Positions 61,296 through 64,000 of a DNA stretch of 64,000 bases are shown here, in pieces. Below the pieces are notes generated by a model that worked only from the letters and a program-made list of their open reading frames with translations, made no database searches and had not been told where the DNA came from. Source of the stretch: Celerinatantimonas sp046054165. Lineage in GTDB: Bacteria > Pseudomonadota > Gammaproteobacteria > Enterobacterales > Celerinatantimonadaceae. The DNA is taken from NCBI RefSeq assembly GCF_046054165.1, contig NZ_JBFNXK010000006.1:62001-126000 (forward strand). Reading direction: 5' to 3'. How positions within the stretch are numbered: the first letter of the stretch is position 1; every line of letters begins with the position of its first letter. A program made the translations under genes and the position numbers.

Positions 61296-61889
61296 TTATC
61301 CTTTATAATATTTCATATCTTTACGTTTCACTCGTTCAAACGTCCCGCCAGATATATTATTAAATTTGTGCTCACGCCTAAATAAAGTCTTACCTGAATC
61401 AGCATCTATAACTGAATATCGGGCTCTAATATCCTCTGGTCGTTCAGAGCCCGGAGGTAACAGCGTCACTTTCAACTTAACCTGGCAGCCTTCTTTGGTC
61501 CAATCAGCTAACTCATTTTCCATTTTCTTATAGGCGCTGCGATTTAAGTTAGCATTTTGTGGAAATAGATTCTTTAATCCTTGATCCGACATAAACCGAT
61601 GTCCGATCAAGTGTCCACCATCATCATTCTCAAGCCGTGATGCTCCACCGACAGAACCTTGCGCCTTGACCTCGTCTTTAGAACGCTCAGTTTTTTGTAC
61701 ACTTTTTAACGTCGCTTCCACCGATAAAGGCCGACCTTTCTCATCAAGCGTCCAAACCGCTTCATTATCGGCAAACTTTTCAACTACAGTGCTAGTTGGC
61801 GGCGCTTTTTTCTGTTGCTCTGATTTAGCGGCTAGCTCATCAACCATCACCTGCGCTTCAGACCACACCGCCTCGGTTGGCTCTGCCAT
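61296..61889 (-). CDS. Orphan DNA/RNA non-specific nuclease toxin tip (Endonuclease NS_2 type)
   Basis: A 197-residue fragment that corresponds to the C-terminal toxin part of a larger effector. The short linker AEPTEAVWSEAQVMVDEL is followed by a variable stretch and the nuclease domain: ENDDGGHLIGHRFMSDQG (compare DRGHLI) with NLFPQNANLNRSAYKKMENE, the H...N catalytic core. The C-terminus has RARYSVIDADSGKTL. No delivery domain and no Shine-Dalgarno; a stop lies three codons upstream of the ATG. Probably a silent or displaced tip cassette that recombines onto an effector gene. Immunity gene follows after 5 bp. Confidence 0.75.
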   Translation of the reverse strand: MAEPTEAVWSEAQVMVDELAAKSEQQKKAPPTSTVVEKFADNEAVWTLDEKGRPLSVEATLKSVQKTERSKDEVKAQGSVGGASRLENDDGGHLIGHRFMSDQGLKNLFPQNANLNRSAYKKMENELADWTKEGCQVKLKVTLLPPGSERPEDIRARYSVIDADSGKTLFRREHKFNNISGGTFERVKRKDMKYYKG

Positions 61890-62130
61890 CGGGCTAATTT
61901 AAAAAAGAGGCAAATTGGCTAAAAATGCGGGTTTACCATAACTCCAACACGCTACTTTAAACCTCAATGATTATATTAATATTCAAATCAATAAAGTAAG
62001 TCGATTTTCACCAAATCCGCGTGATTACAGACCTCATAAGGTGAATGTCCTATTATTTTTATCCTCTGCTAAAATCAGGCCGCAACAACTCTTTTATATA
62101 GTTTATATTTGATGGCGTGATACTCCAGCG
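61832..62130. repeat. Direct repeat copy 1 (toxin-tip cassette junction)
   Basis: 299 bp nearly identical to 63026-63324 with no net gap, only scattered substitutions (mostly around 61896-61912). On the minus strand it spans the 3' end of an immunity gene, the spacer and the linker part of a toxin tip. Such shared ends allow homologous exchange of cassettes. Confidence 0.92.
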
Positions 62131-62160
62131 CAAGGGATCATCAAACTCAAATGGAGTCTT
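62062..62160 (-). pseudogene. 3' remnant of a YezG-like immunity gene
   Basis: Minus-strand codons read FEFDDPLRWSITPSNINYIK then ELLRPDFSRG and a stop. The upstream part is missing (stop codons about 62175-62186). It is the scar of an immunity gene at the end of cassette A, equal to the 3' end of the gene at 63253-63663. Confidence 0.75.
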
Positions 62161-62204
62161 AACCCCCGCTGCTTATTCTTACGAAACATCATCTGCCCCC
62201 TCAT

Positions 62205-62633
62205 TTAAACATTATATTTTTCTATATCCGCGTTTAAAAATTTAAAATTTTTAAATAATGCCATAACATTTTCAGATACCACTAATCGATAATCATCCGA
62301 TAAACCAAAATCATCAATTCCAGCCTTACCAACCACTTTTAGCCATTTAAAATCTGGCAATTTAAAAGCGGAATGAACATCGTAAAATACATCTGAAACC
62401 GAAATTTCTACTGAATCAAGTTCAAAACCAGAAAAATTTTTTTCATTCAACCCTTTGGCTAACAAAGAAGTTATGACGAAACAAGGAAAAGACTCGACCA
62501 AATCATCTCCCAACCAATCATCAAATTCATAATTTAAGTGCGTTACTTTAGGAGGATGTATTGATGTATCTATAACCGTGTTAGTTCCTAGCCCACCACT
62601 AACTTCTGGTTCAATTACAAAAAACAAGCTCAT
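62205..62633 (-). CDS. Probable immunity protein of the broken nuclease tip
   Basis: A 142-residue acidic protein with no signal peptide: VIEPEVSGGLGTNTVIDT at the start and KWLKVVGKAGIDDFGLSDDY in the C-terminal half, ending in NADIEKYNV. Its ATG lies 3 bp after the stop of the nuclease tip frame, the normal toxin-immunity spacing. It looks like an immunity protein of the polymorphic-toxin type, but I cannot name the family. Not related to the YezG-like copies. Confidence 0.65.
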   Translation of the reverse strand: MSLFFVIEPEVSGGLGTNTVIDTSIHPPKVTHLNYEFDDWLGDDLVESFPCFVITSLLAKGLNEKNFSGFELDSVEISVSDVFYDVHSAFKLPDFKWLKVVGKAGIDDFGLSDDYRLVVSENVMALFKNFKFLNADIEKYNV

Positions 62634-62636
62634 TTA

Positions 62637-63083
62637 TTAATCTCTCACAGGGGGCTTGAATAAGTGCCCATATTTATCATCTATTTCTGTAGCCTTATCT
62701 AACAAATCCTGCTTAGATGGCTTTGGATTCGTTCGATAAAACTTATTCACTCTTTTCTAATTTGACTTAAATACACTCTAGAGTTAATTTCTTTAGGTAT
62801 ACCTCTCAAGTTCTCTATTGAGTGCATTTCTGAATCACTCACTAATTCAGTGATAACGCTTACTAACTTGTTGTTCTACTGCATGATGAACAATTACCTT
62901 CGTTTTCAATCTTGGATTTTTACTAAAAAACGTATTTTTATAGTCAGAATTATCAGCCTTACCAAACGTTGCAGACTTATTTGTAGTCAAATGAACTACT
63001 TTTTCTGCATTTTGAGTTTTCGAAACTAGCTCATCAACCATCACCTGTGCTTCAGACCACACCGCCTCGGTTGGATCTGCCAT
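62637..63083 (-). pseudogene. Orphan nuclease-like toxin tip, two frameshifts
   Basis: The intact product would have about 149 residues. Segment 1 (from 63083): ADPTEAVWSEAQVMVDEL, then KVIVHHAVEQQVSKRY, then a stop. Segment 2 in the next frame: ITELVSDSEMHSIENLRGIP and INSRVYLSQIRKE, then a stop. Segment 3 in the third frame: NKFYRTNPKPSKQDLLDKAT and DKYGHLFKPPV, ending 62637. HHAVEQQV with the later ENLRGIP and LSxIRxxWNxFY pattern resembles HNH-like tips of RHS and related toxins. Two single-base losses break it, near 62853 and 62729. The first segment starts with the same linker as the other tip. Confidence 0.75.
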
Positions 63084-63324
63084 CGGGCTAAATTTTAAAA
63101 AGGGTGAATTGGCTAAAAATGCGGGTTTACCATAACTCCAACACGCTACTTTAAACCTCAATGATTATATTAATATTCAAATCAATAAAGTAAGTCGATT
63201 TTCACCAAATCCGCGTGATTACAGACCTCATAAGGTGAATGGCCTATTATTTTTATCCTCTGCTAAAATCAGGCCGCAACAACTCTTTTATATAGTTTAT
63301 ATTTGATGGCGTGATACTCCAGCG
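63026..63324. repeat. Direct repeat copy 2 (toxin-tip cassette junction)
   Basis: Second copy of the 299-bp repeat, exactly 1194 bp from copy 1. In this copy the frame upstream of the linker stays open (WSYGKPAFLANSPFLKFSP) whereas copy 1 has a stop there. Confidence 0.92.
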
Positions 63325-63663
63325 TTCTGGGTCATCAAATTCAAACTGCATTTTCATTCGGCCATCCCGATCGATCTGAACAAGCATTTGCTTTAATTCA
63401 TCATCAGCCGATTTTTCAAGCTCATTCTTAAGTTCTTGAGCCTTATCTCATAAAATAAACGGATCCTCGTCATCAGCATAAGCGGAGAAAGGTTGAATAG
63501 TTTCTTGTTGATATAGAAACCCTGAATCAGCAAAGTATCCATCACTAAAAGTAAGAACCAGAGATAATGATTGCCAATCGCTGTTTTCTTTTAAATCATC
63601 AGATTTTAAAACAAGTCCGACTACAACCCGCATTAATTTATTCTCAATATTTATTTTCATCAT
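63253..63663 (-). pseudogene. YezG-like immunity gene with an in-frame stop
   Basis: A 136-codon frame that begins MMKINIENKLMRVVVGLVLK and is interrupted by TGA at 63448-63450 after DDEDPFIL. The same frame continues DKAQELKNELEKSADDELK and QFEFDDPERWSITPSN to LLRPDFSRG. A single substitution, for example CGA to TGA, explains the break. The N-terminal part resembles the other copies. Its 3' end lies in repeat copy 2. Confidence 0.8.
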
Positions 63664-63666
63664 AGA

Positions 63667-64000
63667 TCAGCTGAAATCTGGCCGCAGCACTTCTTTAATC
63701 GTTGCCAGATTTTTAGGTGAAAAGCTCCAACGCTGTGGATCATCGAACTCAAATTGGATCTTGATCTGGCCAGTTGCTTTTTTCATCTGAACTAACAACT
63801 GTTTAAATTTAGAACCAGTTTGTTGATAGATTTGTTCCCTAAGAAATTGAATCTTATGATCAAGACTCATTGCTGAATCATCTATTCCAGTGCTAAAAGG
63901 CTCCGTTTCACTACCTGCATATAAAAAACCACTATTCGCTATATGGCCTTCGGAAACATCAAACACCACAGATAAGAAATCCCAAGCATCTTCTTGGGCA
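63667..64000 (-). CDS. YezG/DUF600-like immunity protein, 5' end outside window
   Basis: The frame is open to the right edge, reading AQEDAWDFLSVVFDVSEG, then the conserved C-terminal half FEFDDPQRWSFSPKNLATIK and LRPDFS. About 20 N-terminal residues lie beyond the window. It follows the same plan as copies 1-3 and ends 3 bp before the start of the broken paralogue. Confidence 0.78.
   Translation of the reverse strand, partial: AQEDAWDFLSVVFDVSEGHIANSGFLYAGSETEPFSTGIDDSAMSLDHKIQFLREQIYQQTGSKFKQLLVQMKKATGQIKIQFEFDDPQRWSFSPKNLATIKEVLRPDFS

Noticed and set aside
63083..63161. Extended N-terminus of the broken nuclease tip (start at 63161)
   Set aside because: It would begin with TTG without a ribosome site, and the equivalent frame in the other repeat copy has a stop; more likely leftover effector sequence.

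Overview
This is a chromosomal window from a gammaproteobacterium. The conserved block waaA, LPS-core genes, coaD, mutM, rpmG-rpmB, radC, coaBC-dut-slmA, pyrE-rph and yicC is typical of the class. A KdkA/OpsX/LpsA-type inner core and a complete frw-pflDC-ptsA-fsa locus point to a marine or facultatively anaerobic lineage related to Vibrionales, Aeromonadales, Alteromonadales or Celerinatantimonas. The genus is a guess.

Layout. 0-7 kb: LPS inner-core synthesis (waaA 3' part, GT2 waaE-like, GT4, GT90 lpsA-like, kdkA, opsX-like, a second GT9). 7-18.2 kb: housekeeping genes, with a decayed hydrolase beside rpmG and a pair of small secreted peptides after mscS. 18.2-23.5 kb: a decayed island with a frameshifted and truncated integrase, two AbiE-type toxin-antitoxin modules with palindromic control regions, an AlpA remnant and an IS3 remnant. 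23.5-33.1 kb: a fructose-family PTS and glycyl-radical-enzyme locus (ptsA, frwC, frwB, pflD, pflC, fsa, frwD, AraC regulator). It probably imports and phosphorylates a sugar-like substrate, rearranges it by radical chemistry and cleaves the product by aldolase. 33.6-38 kb: a Nudix hydrolase, a GGDEF response regulator and a hybrid histidine kinase.

38.2-45.9 kb is the most unusual stretch. Five minus-strand genes encode an SMC/MukB-like ATPase, a MukE/MksE-like protein, a kleisin-like protein, a pepsin-family aspartic protease and a tandem avidin-like protein. The first three overlap one another, as do genes of Mks/Wadjet condensins, but no JetD-like nuclease gene is present. The last two form a tight pair 183 bp further on.

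46.6-57.8 kb: an RhlA-like hydrolase without RhlB, a chemoreceptor with a LacI-type palindrome upstream, an allantoin/hydantoin cluster (puuE, hpxA-like racemase, GntR regulator, NCS1 permease), and a MocR regulator divergent from a beta-hydroxyacid dehydrogenase and a TauE/SafE-type transporter. Both regulatory regions carry repeated palindromes.

57.8-64 kb: a polymorphic-toxin region on the minus strand. It has two DUF4123 adaptor genes (type VI secretion), three tandem YezG/DUF600-like immunity genes plus further broken or partial copies, an orphan DNA/RNA non-specific nuclease tip, and a second nuclease tip broken by two frameshifts with its immunity gene. The two tips share a 299-bp near-identical direct repeat spaced exactly 1194 bp apart. 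This looks like a cassette array feeding an effector gene beyond the right edge.
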